From Lamprocystis purpurea (GTDB taxonomy: Bacteria; Pseudomonadota; Gammaproteobacteria; Chromatiales; Chromatiaceae), in NCBI GenBank assembly GCA_020718945.1, contig DYRB01000253.1:1-5215 (forward strand): DNA of 5,215 nt, in the 5' to 3' direction. Positions within the stretch are counted from its first letter, which is position 1. Each line of letters opens with the position of its first letter. The notes beneath the pieces were generated by a model, which saw nothing but the letters and a program-made list of their open reading frames with translations, did not search any database and was not told the origin of the DNA. Of this stretch, positions 1-5,142 are shown piece by piece. The position numbers and the translations under genes were made by a program.

Positions 1-513
1 ATGGGTACCAGCCTGGAAGACCGGCCCCGCTACACCCCCACCCCCACCTTCGATACCTTCCCCTTCCCCGTCGGCCTGACCCCGGCCGACACCACCGGCC
101 CGACCGAGGCGACCGCGCAACCGGGCCAAGATGGCCCGGCTCCCATCCTGCCCAGCGTAGCCCCGGACCGCCGCCCCGCCGCGCTGGCCATCGCCGAGGC
201 GGCCCACCGGCTCAATGCCCTGCGCGAGGGCTGGCTGAACCCGCCCCAATGGGTGGAGCGCGTCCCCGAGGTGGTCCCGGGCTACCCGGACCGAATCATC
301 CCCAGGCCCGAGTTCGCCGCCGAGGTCAAGAAGCGGACCCTGACCAACCTCTACAACGCCCGCCCGACCTGGCTGGACCAGGCCCACCAGGCCCTGGATG
401 CCGCCGTCGCCGCGGCCTACGGCTGGGGCGACTATGCCCCGGACCTGCCCGACGAGGAGATCCTGCGCCGCCTGCTGGCGCTAAACCTGCAGCGCGGCGG
501 GGCTGGCGGCTAG
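1..513 (+). CDS. C-terminal part of an MmeI/YeeA-like class I SAM-dependent DNA methyltransferase (5' end outside window)
   Basis: This is the last 170 codons of a frame that is open from the first base of the window and stops with TAG at 511-513. Seen in the sequence: the segment RYTPTPTFDTFPFPVGLTP (residues 9-27), then RLNALREGWLNPPQWVERVPE (about 70-90), KRTLTNLYNARPTWLDQAHQ (about 111-130), and a tail AAYGWGDYAPDLPDEEILRRL (about 138-158). From memory of the family, this order is typical of the C-terminus of large (roughly 900-1100 residue) MmeI-like enzymes, which modify adenine in DNA and may carry a nuclease domain at the N-terminus. None of the catalytic motifs (SAM-binding FxGxG, NPPY) lie in the window, so activity cannot be judged. 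The ATG at position 1 is probably an internal methionine rather than the start, because a 170-residue protein would have only the tail region. The likely role is restriction-modification or phage defence. The family call is fairly sure; the subtype is not. Confidence 0.75.
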   Translation: MGTSLEDRPRYTPTPTFDTFPFPVGLTPADTTGPTEATAQPGQDGPAPILPSVAPDRRPAALAIAEAAHRLNALREGWLNPPQWVERVPEVVPGYPDRIIPRPEFAAEVKKRTLTNLYNARPTWLDQAHQALDAAVAAAYGWGDYAPDLPDEEILRRLLALNLQRGGAGG

Positions 514-605
514 GACGCAGGATGGACAAGCGCAGATCAGTCCTCCAGCCAACCCGAGGGCCCTAAGCGACGGTTCAAGAACAAGCGATACGTTCTGGAC
601 CGGGG

Positions 606-644
606 GACGGGCCTCTGGCCCGTCTGGCGGGCGGGACGCCCGCC
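606..644. repeat. Two tandem perfect GC-rich hairpins
   Basis: The first hairpin is GACGGGCC (606-613), loop TCT, GGCCCGTC (617-624). The second is GGCGGGCG (626-633), loop GGA, CGCCCGCC (637-644). Both have perfect 8-bp stems and 3-base loops, with a single T between them. No T-run follows either stem, so an intrinsic terminator for the methyltransferase gene about 93 bases upstream is unlikely. The GGCGGGCGGGACGCCCGCC unit resembles interspersed extragenic repeats remembered from other GC-rich bacteria; that similarity could not be checked here. Confidence 0.7.
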
Positions 645-920
645 CCACAGATGTCTCAGTTGTTTCTGAACTGTTCCTAAGGCGCCACCCCGAGCGCAGT
701 CTACCAGCCCTGGGTAAGTCCCTGTCTTGAGGGTGAACCCCGGCCCGGCGCGCCTGACCTGTGCAGACGGACGCACCCAGGGCAGACCCGCCCGACCGGT
801 CCGCGCTACCAGCGGCTGCCAAGGGACCTGAAGGGGCTCTCCGACGGCCCCCATGGCGGTGGGCATGGCCCCCAGCAATTCCAAATTTGAGAGCAACACC
901 TGGCACCGCGGCCGGAAACA

Positions 921-946
921 CCGTGGGAGCGCCGCCTCGGCGCGAC
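921..946 (+). repeat. REP-like repeat, left arm of inverted pair 1
   Basis: This 26-nt repeat begins CCGTGGGAGC and ends GCGCGAC. It contains an internal hairpin with stem GCGCC (929-933), loop GCCTC and stem GGCGC (939-943). It matches the reverse complement of 988-1013 at 24 of 26 positions. The two differences pair with each other in the stem, so the hairpin is kept. Related copies lie at 4794-4820 and 4908-4934. Confidence 0.75.
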
Positions 947-987
947 CGGGCGAAGCGCAGCGAGCCCGCTGGCCACCACGCGAGTCC

Positions 988-1013
988 GTCGCGGCGAGGC
1001 GCCGCTCCCACGG
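988..1013 (-). repeat. REP-like repeat, right arm of inverted pair 1
   Basis: This is the inverted partner of 921-946, separated from it by 41 bases. Read on the minus strand it begins CCGTGGGAGCGGC, has loop GCCTC and closes with GCCGCGAC. The five-base stem is GCGGC/GCCGC. The GTGGGAGC heads of the two arms point outward, the arrangement seen in REPIN-type doublets. The intervening 947-987 includes a small inverted repeat, CGGGC (947-951) with GCCCG (964-968). Confidence 0.75.
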
Positions 1014-1146
1014 GCACCGATCTGGCCCCGAAATTTGGAACTGCTGCATGGCCCCCCAGGACCATACCGGCACCCAGGGCTCTGGGGTATCCTGCACGCC
1101 GCCAACGGCGGGGGCACCCTCCCAGCCCTCACCCTGGAGAGCCGCC

Positions 1147-1278
1147 ATGTCGGGACCCACAGCCCGAGACGTCATGGACCCCAAACCCAGGGTGCTCGCC
1201 GCCACCGATACCAGCGGCACGGGCATCGGCTACATCATGGATGGCCGCTTCCGCAATGTCCCCATCCTAGACGGCTGA
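1147..1278 (+). CDS. Short hypothetical ORF with a good ribosome binding site (43 residues)
   Basis: I do not recognise this product. An ATG at 1147 is preceded by GGAG at 1136-1139, seven bases upstream, which is the best Shine-Dalgarno spacing in this gap. The frame encodes a soluble 43-residue peptide without a signal peptide or membrane segment. Its second half (VLAATDTSGTGIGYIMDGRF, residues 16-35) has a less biased composition than the surrounding spurious frames. The same frame is open further upstream to 853, but that part crosses the inverted-repeat element and should not be included. It may be a genuine small protein, the start of a decayed gene, or a chance ORF. It ends 163 bases before trkA on the same strand, so it could share transcription with it. 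Confidence 0.3.
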   Translation: MSGPTARDVMDPKPRVLAATDTSGTGIGYIMDGRFRNVPILDG

Positions 1279-1441
1279 CCCCTACAGGGCCTTGGGCGCG
1301 GGGGAGCATGGTGACCCGCAACTACCCATGGGGCAGGACGGACCTGACCTTGGGCGACGCGCGGGGTATCCGCGTCTGCCGTGAGGCGATACGATAGCGG
1401 CCCCATTGGCTTGTTCGCGCTGTTGAGAGCCCTCTGCACCA

Positions 1442-2845
1442 ATGAAGATCATCATCCTGGGTGCCGGCCAGGTCGGCACCTCGGTGGCCGAGAGCCTGGT
1501 CTCCGAGGCCAACGAGATCACCATCGTCGACACCGACGTGCCACGCCTGGGCCGCCTGGCCGACCGCCTGGACCTGCGGGTGGTGGTGGGTAACGCCGCC
1601 CTGCCCTCGGTGCTCAAGCAGGCCGGGGCTGAGGACGCGGATCTACTCATCGCCGTCACCCAGAGCGACCAGACCAATCTCTGCGCCTGCCGCACTGCCA
1701 AGACCCTGTTCAACGTCCCCACCCGCATAGCCCGGCTGCGCTCGGCGGACTATGCCCAGTATCCGGAACTGCTCGAGCCCAAGAACTTCGCCGTGGACTT
1801 CAGCATCTGCCCGGAGCAGATCGTCACCGACTACGTCGTCAAGCTCATCGAGTTCCCCGAGGCCCTGCAGGTCCTTGAGTTTGCCAACGGGCTGGTGACC
1901 CTGGTGGCGGTGCGGGCCTTCGCCGGGGGCCCCCTGGTGGAGCACCCCATCGCCGATCTGCGCCGCCACATGCCGGAGGTGGACGCCCGCATCGCCGCCA
2001 TCTACCGCAAGGACCAGCCCATAGTCCCGGACGGCGGGACCCTGATCGAGGCCGGCGACGAGGTCTTCTGCCTGGCGGCCACCCGGGACATCCGCAAGGT
2101 GATGAGCGAGTTGCGCCGCCTGGATAACCCCACCAAGCGCATCATGATCGCCGGGGGCGGCAACATTGGGGCGCGACTGGCCGCCGCCACCCAGGGGCGC
2201 TACCGGGTCAAGGTCATCGAGGCCAACGAGGAGCGGGCCAAGGGCCTGGGGGTGCGGCTCAGCGACACCCTGGTCCTGGTGGGGGATGCGGCGGACGAGA
2301 ACCTGCTGACCTCCGAGGGGATCGAGGACATGGACTTTTTCCTCGCCCTGACCAACGACGACGAGAACAACATCCTGAGCAGCCTGCTGGCCAAGAAGCT
2401 GGGGGCACGGCGGGTCCTGGCCCTGATCAACCGCAAGGTCTATGTGGACCTGGTCCAGTCCGACCGCATCGATATCGCCATCTCCCCGGCCCAGGTCTCC
2501 ATCGGCACCTTGCTGGCCCATGTCCGCAAGGCCGACGTGGCGGCGGTGCACAGCCTGCGCCGCGGCGCGGCGGAGGCCCTGGAGATCGTGGTCCACGGGG
2601 ACGCGCGCAGCTCCAAGGTGGTGGGCCGACGGCTTGAAGAGCTGTCCCTGCCCCATGGGGTGACCGTGGGGGCCCTGGTGCGCGGCCCGGCCCCGGAGCC
2701 GGGCAAGGCGGACCAACGGCGGGTGATCATCGCCCACCACGACACCGTCATCGAGGCCGAGGACCATGTGATCCTGTTCCTGGTCAGCAAGGACCTGGTG
2801 CCCAAGGTCGAGCGCTACTTCCAGGTCGGCGTCATCTACTTCTGA
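1442..2845 (+). CDS. trkA: TrkA, Trk system potassium transporter regulatory subunit
   Basis: This is the cytosolic peripheral subunit that binds NAD(H)/nucleotides and gates the TrkH (or TrkG) potassium channel subunit. The 467 residues match the usual length (about 458 in E. coli) and contain a duplicated RCK unit. The first Rossmann domain starts at residue 1, with glycine motif GAGQVG at 7-12 and the acidic D30 at the end of strand 2. A first TrkA-C domain follows at about 140-225. The second Rossmann domain carries GGGNIG at 238-243 and acidic E260, and the second TrkA-C domain covers about 370-455. Both nucleotide-binding motifs are intact. The start at 1442 puts KIIILGAGQVG at the N-terminus as in the family; a weak GAGAG (1425-1429) lies 12 bases upstream. 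It is followed after one base by trkH, so the two subunits of the transporter are co-transcribed. No frameshift or missing motif was seen. Confidence 0.97.
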   Translation: MKIIILGAGQVGTSVAESLVSEANEITIVDTDVPRLGRLADRLDLRVVVGNAALPSVLKQAGAEDADLLIAVTQSDQTNLCACRTAKTLFNVPTRIARLRSADYAQYPELLEPKNFAVDFSICPEQIVTDYVVKLIEFPEALQVLEFANGLVTLVAVRAFAGGPLVEHPIADLRRHMPEVDARIAAIYRKDQPIVPDGGTLIEAGDEVFCLAATRDIRKVMSELRRLDNPTKRIMIAGGGNIGARLAAATQGRYRVKVIEANEERAKGLGVRLSDTLVLVGDAADENLLTSEGIEDMDFFLALTNDDENNILSSLLAKKLGARRVLALINRKVYVDLVQSDRIDIAISPAQVSIGTLLAHVRKADVAAVHSLRRGAAEALEIVVHGDARSSKVVGRRLEELSLPHGVTVGALVRGPAPEPGKADQRRVIIAHHDTVIEAEDHVILFLVSKDLVPKVERYFQVGVIYF

Positions 2846-2846
2846 C

Positions 2847-4301
2847 ATGCGCGCCCTGCTCTCCGTCACCCAGGTACTGGGCCGGCTGCTGATGGTCTTC
2901 AGCCTGACCTATCTGATGCCCATCGCCTGTGCCCTGTACTACCAGGACGGGACCCTGGCGACCTTTGTCGACAGCATGCTCGCCTGCATCGCCGTCGGGC
3001 TGCTGCTGGTGCTGGCCACACGCCGCCACAAGGCCGAACTCAAGGCCCGTGACGGCTTCATCCTGGTGAGCCTGGCCTGGACCCTGCTGGCGGCCATCGC
3101 CACGGTCCCCCTGATGCTGCACCAGGCCATGAGCTTCACGGACTCGTTCTTCGAGACCATGTCGGGGCTGACCACCACCGGGGCCACGGTGATGGTCGGC
3201 CTGGACACCCTGGCCCCCTCGATCAATCTGTGGCGGCACGAACTCCAATGGCTGGGGGGCATGGGCATCATCGTGTTGGCGGTAGCCATACTGCCCCTGC
3301 TGGGGGTTGGCGGCCTGCAACTCCTGCGCGCCGAGGTCCCGGGCCCGATCAAGGACACCAAGCTCACCGCCCGCATCGCCGACACCGCGGCCATCCTCTG
3401 GACCGTCTACCTGGGCATCACCGTCGCCTGCATCCTGGGCCTGGTAGCGGCCGGGATGGGCTGGTTCGACGCCGTCTGCCACGCCTTTTCGGCCCTGAGC
3501 CTGGGGGGCTTTTCCACCAAGGATGTCAGCGTCATGGGCTTCGACTCGGTCGCCATCGAGGCGGTGCTGACGGTGTTTATGGTCCTCGCCGCCCTGAACT
3601 TCGCCACCCATTTCGCCGTCTGGCGGGAGCGCCTCCTGAGACCCTATTGGCGCGACGCCGAGGCCCGCGGCGTGCTCGGCCTGCTCGCCCTGAGTTGCCT
3701 CGGATGCAGCGCCTACCTTTGGCTGGTGGGGACCTATACGGATCCCTGGTCCGCCCTGCGCTATGTGACCTTCAACCTGGTCTCCGTCGCCACCACGACC
3801 GGCTACGCCAGTACAGACTATGAGGCGTGGCCGCTGTTTGTGCCGCTGTTCATGCTGTTCCTGTCGGCCATCACCTCGAGTTCCGGCTCCACCGGGGGCG
3901 GCATCAAGATGATCCGCACCCTGATCCTGGCCCGGCAGAGCACCCGGGAGCTCTCGCGCCTGTTGCACCCCACCATGGCCGCCCCGGTCACCATCGGCGG
4001 CATGGAGATACCCAACGCCGTGGTGTTCGCCGTCCTGGGGTTCATCTACCTGTACTTCCTGAGCGTGGTCGGCCTGACCTTCCTGCTCATCCTGGGCGGG
4101 CTGGACTTCCTCACCGCCTTCACCGCCGTGGTCGCCTGCATCACCAACACAGGCCCCGGGCTCGGCCTGGTGGGACCGACGGACAACTACCAGGTCATGA
4201 GCGACTACCAGACCTGGGTGTGCAGCTTCAGCATGCTGCTCGGCCGCCTGGAGGTGTTCTCTGTGATCGTGCTGTTTACGCCGCAGTTTTGGCGGAAATA
4301 A
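2847..4301 (+). CDS. trkH: TrkH, Trk system potassium uptake membrane subunit
   Basis: This is the inner-membrane K+ translocating subunit, which works with TrkA. Its 484 residues match E. coli TrkH (483). After an N-terminal two-helix segment (about 8-58), four M1-P-M2 repeats can be followed. Their pore-loop selectivity segments are SGLTTTGATV (106-115), SLGGFST (218-224), VATTTGYAS (314-322) and ITNTGPGLG (432-440), each with the filter glycine. The intramembrane gating loop in the third repeat is SSSGSTGGGIKMIR (344-357). The C-terminus has the conserved GRLEVF (467-472) and ends LFTPQFWRK. The ATG at 2847 follows the trkA stop by one base. No strong Shine-Dalgarno sequence precedes it (AGG at 2823-2825 is too far away), so translation is probably coupled to trkA. 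All pore motifs are intact, so it should be functional. TrkG is a close paralogue, but length and sequence fit TrkH. Confidence 0.97.
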   Translation: MRALLSVTQVLGRLLMVFSLTYLMPIACALYYQDGTLATFVDSMLACIAVGLLLVLATRRHKAELKARDGFILVSLAWTLLAAIATVPLMLHQAMSFTDSFFETMSGLTTTGATVMVGLDTLAPSINLWRHELQWLGGMGIIVLAVAILPLLGVGGLQLLRAEVPGPIKDTKLTARIADTAAILWTVYLGITVACILGLVAAGMGWFDAVCHAFSALSLGGFSTKDVSVMGFDSVAIEAVLTVFMVLAALNFATHFAVWRERLLRPYWRDAEARGVLGLLALSCLGCSAYLWLVGTYTDPWSALRYVTFNLVSVATTTGYASTDYEAWPLFVPLFMLFLSAITSSSGSTGGGIKMIRTLILARQSTRELSRLLHPTMAAPVTIGGMEIPNAVVFAVLGFIYLYFLSVVGLTFLLILGGLDFLTAFTAVVACITNTGPGLGLVGPTDNYQVMSDYQTWVCSFSMLLGRLEVFSVIVLFTPQFWRK

Positions 4302-4313
4302 GCGAGGGTACTT

Positions 4314-4356
4314 GGTCCGCACAGCGGACCCTACAGTAGGGTCCGCTGTGCGGACC
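4314..4356. repeat. 43-nt perfect inverted repeat (20-bp stem) after trkH
   Basis: The left arm covers 4314-4333 and the right arm 4337-4356, with loop CAG; all 20 positions pair. Each arm is itself a small hairpin: GGTCCGC-ACA-GCGGACC at 4314-4330 and GGTCCGC-TGT-GCGGACC at 4340-4356. The DNA or RNA can therefore form either one long stem or two short ones. It lies 12 bases after the trkH stop, where a terminator would be expected. There is no T-run on either strand next to the stem, so a classical intrinsic terminator is not supported. It could stabilise the 3' end of the trk transcript, or be an interspersed extragenic repeat of the GTAGGGTCCGC type. Confidence 0.75.
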
Positions 4357-4377
4357 GTCGGTCGAGCAGCCGGCAAT

Positions 4378-4417
4378 GGCCCAGGCGTTTGCGCCCCGCC
4401 GCAACAGGCCCTGGGCC
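4378..4417. repeat. Inverted repeat with nested inner stem
   Basis: GGCCCAGG (4378-4385) pairs perfectly with CCTGGGCC (4410-4417). Inside the 24-base loop, TTGCG (4389-4393) pairs with CGCAA (4400-4404), so the whole could fold as a two-part stem. It is the middle of three inverted repeats between trkH and the antitoxin gene. No function is evident. Confidence 0.5.
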
Positions 4418-4460
4418 GTAGGATGGGTAGAGCGATAGCGAAACCCATCGCAGGGATGAA
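4418..4460. repeat. GTAGGATGGGT-type extragenic inverted repeat
   Basis: GATGGGT (4422-4428) pairs with ACCCATC (4443-4449) around a 14-base purine-rich loop. The unit reads CGTAGGATGGGTAGAGCGAT followed by AGCGAAACCCATCGC. I remember this kind of sequence as a common interspersed intergenic repeat in GC-rich proteobacteria and cyanobacteria, but could not verify this. No gene overlaps it. The rest of the gap, 4461-4542, holds the upstream region of the antitoxin gene. A TATATC-like -10 candidate is present at 4502-4507 without a convincing -35. Confidence 0.45.
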
Positions 4461-4542
4461 GAACGATGAAGGGCGTCGCCGCCGGTCTGTCCAACTCACC
4501 CTATATCAATCACCCAATAGTTCCGGTCTGAACCAAGCCCCC

Positions 4543-4776
4543 ATGAATACACAACTTCTCGATCAAACCCGGCGGCTCAGTCTGGATGAGCAGATCGAGT
4601 TCGTGGAGGCGTTATGGGACGACCTTGCGAACCGCGCCGCCGTCCCCCGCCCCACCGAGGCCCAACGAGCAGAACTGGACCGTCGGCTTGACGACCACTT
4701 GGCCTACCCCGAGGACGGCATGGCCTGGGATGCGGTGAAGGCGGCTGCGCTCGCCCGCATCGGCCGAGGCAAATAG
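4543..4776 (+). CDS. Addiction-module antitoxin, PF09720 (Unstab_antitox) family
   Basis: This encodes a 77-residue acidic protein of the putative addiction-module component family. Members are short antitoxins usually followed directly by a RelE/ParE-type toxin, which they neutralise. Family features seen are RLSLDEQIEFVEALWDDLA (11-29), a predicted helix preceding the rest of the fold, then QRAELDRRLDDH (41-52), YPEDGMAWDAVKA (55-67) and a basic tail. The length is typical. The start was placed at 4543 because homologues begin a few residues before the RLSLDE helix. The frame is open further upstream, but that part crosses inverted repeats and is Arg-rich. No clear Shine-Dalgarno sequence precedes either start. 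The cognate toxin is not in its usual place: a REP-like repeat pair follows at 4794 and only a truncated toxin-like frame lies beyond it. The gene may therefore be an orphan antitoxin. Confidence 0.85.
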   Translation: MNTQLLDQTRRLSLDEQIEFVEALWDDLANRAAVPRPTEAQRAELDRRLDDHLAYPEDGMAWDAVKAAALARIGRGK

Positions 4777-4793
4777 TGTCGAAGCTCAGCCGG

Positions 4794-4820
4794 CCGTGGG
4801 AGCGGCGCCTTCGCCGCGAC
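4794..4820 (+). repeat. REP-like repeat, left arm of inverted pair 2
   Basis: This 27-nt copy starts CCGTGGGAGCGGCG. It contains a perfect 6-bp hairpin, GCGGCG (4802-4807), loop CCTT, CGCCGC (4812-4817), and ends GAC. It is nearly identical to the minus-strand reading of 988-1013 apart from one extra loop base. It begins 17 bases after the antitoxin stop codon. Confidence 0.8.
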
Positions 4821-4858
4821 GGCGCGCCTTCCAGAGGGGCAGCGGGTAGCCCAGACAG

Positions 4859-4882
4859 GCGCGTCATGTGGGTGCGACGCGC
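4859..4882. repeat. Small hairpin at the centre of REP-like pair 2
   Basis: GCGCGTC (4859-4865) pairs perfectly with GACGCGC (4876-4882) around a 10-base loop. It sits near the middle of the 87-base spacer between the two REP-like arms. Confidence 0.45.
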
Positions 4883-4907
4883 ATCTTCGGGCCTTGTCGC
4901 CCCCTGC

Positions 4908-4934
4908 GTCGCGGCGAGGGCGCCGCTCCCACAG
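4908..4934 (-). repeat. REP-like repeat, right arm of inverted pair 2
   Basis: This is the inverted partner of 4794-4820. On the minus strand it begins CTGTGGGAGCGGCG, has loop CCCT and closes with CGCCGCGAC. It differs from the left arm at two positions: one in the loop and one in the second base. The two arms face outward as in pair 1. Together they occupy the interval between the antitoxin gene and the toxin-like remnant. Confidence 0.8.
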
Positions 4935-4957
4935 ACCGCATCCGGACCGGCTCAGGT

Positions 4958-5119
4958 ATGACCCTAGTCACCTTGGCCGATGAGCATCCCATGGCCTGTC
5001 ACCGAGCTGCAGGTGGCGAGTTCATTGAGGCTGCGGCCTGGTACGAGGCACAGCGTCTTGTTGTTCCGGCGGTCTTTCCCAGCCACCCAAACCCGGCGAG
5101 TTGGCAGCGCCGGGCCTGA
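4958..5119 (+). pseudogene. Truncated RelE/ParE-type toxin remnant
   Basis: The frame from ATG 4958 (or the in-frame ATG 4991) to TGA 5117-5119 is 53 residues or fewer. Only the stretch HRAAGGEFIEAAAWYEAQR (residues 14-32) resembles the N-terminus of RelE/ParE superfamily toxins, which typically open with a short strand ending in H, then an AxxEfxEAaxWYE helix. The sequence then changes to a Pro/Ser-rich tail with no resemblance to the rest of the fold. The family is usually 90-100 residues, so the core and the catalytic C-terminal residues are missing. Position and orientation fit the partner of the antitoxin at 4543-4776, but 181 bases separate them instead of the usual few. It is likely a decayed, inactive toxin. 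The alternative is a chance match within a meaningless ORF. Confidence 0.5.
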
Positions 5120-5142
5120 TTGTCTGTCCTAGCGGAGATCCT

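Larger units (their letters stand above)
873..1046. mobile_element. MITE-like element with 16-bp terminal inverted repeats and abutting 9-bp direct repeats
   Basis: The left end is CAGCAATTCCAAATTT (873-888) and the right end is AAATTTGGAACTGCTG (1031-1046). They are inverted repeats matching at 15 of 16 positions. The 9-mer CATGGCCCC ends immediately before the left repeat (864-872) and begins immediately after the right repeat (1047-1055), as expected of a target-site duplication. One further base matches on each side (G863/G1046 and C873/C1056), so the exact boundary is uncertain by a base. The 174-bp interior has no transposase. It holds an outward-facing pair of REP-like repeats (921-946 and 988-1013). 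The AT-rich AAATTT cores stand out from their GC-rich surroundings. The most economical reading is a non-autonomous transposable element moved in trans. The alternative is a large extragenic inverted repeat with a coincidental direct repeat. Confidence 0.55.
514..1441. other. Intergenic stretch of 928 bp with repeats and one short ORF
   Basis: No large gene is supported here. Open frames exist on both strands, but they overlap one another, run through the inverted repeats and encode Arg/Pro/Gly-rich sequence without recognisable motifs, as expected in GC-rich non-coding DNA. Supported contents are the tandem hairpins at 606-644, the inverted-repeat element at 873-1046 with its flanking direct repeat, and the short ORF at 1147-1278. 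Positions 647-863 and 1279-1441 hold nothing clear. A 6-bp inverted repeat (GACGCG 1356-1361, CGCGTC 1371-1376) lies about 65 bases before trkA. The trkA promoter should be in 1279-1441, but no convincing sigma70 -35/-10 pair with 16-18 bp spacing was found. Confidence 0.6.

Noticed and set aside
921..1013. Repeats as a CRISPR array
   Set aside because: There are only two copies, inverted rather than direct, with imperfect internal hairpins and no series of regular spacers.
853..1146. Upstream extension of the small ORF at 1147-1278
   Set aside because: The extension crosses the MITE-like element and its REP-like repeats and has Arg/Pro/Ala-rich composition. The well-spaced ribosome binding site is at the internal ATG 1147.
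481..1226. Minus-strand frames of 194 and 229 codons in the gap before trkA
   Set aside because: They overlap each other in different frames, run through the inverted-repeat element and hairpins, and show no motif. Long open frames are common by chance at this GC content.
1350..1411. Sigma70 promoter candidates for trkA (TTGGGC 1350-1355, TACGAT 1390-1395, TTGGCT 1406-1411)
   Set aside because: No -35-like and -10-like pair has 16-18 bp spacing, so a specific promoter cannot be supported.
1643..2869. Minus-strand frame of 408 codons opposite trkA
   Set aside because: It is an antisense shadow of trkA with low-complexity composition and no recognisable domain.
4314..4356. Classical intrinsic terminator after trkH
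   Set aside because: The stem is strong, but no T-run follows on the plus strand and none flanks it on the minus strand.
2832..4499. Long minus-strand frame of 555 codons opposite trkH
   Set aside because: It is the antisense shadow of trkH. The composition is Gly/Gln/His/Asp-rich without motifs, as expected opposite a GC-rich gene with strong third-position bias.
4312..4542. Upstream extension of the antitoxin frame, including an in-frame ATG at 4456
   Set aside because: It reads through three inverted repeats and encodes Arg-rich sequence. Family members start shortly before the RLSLDE helix, which favours 4543.
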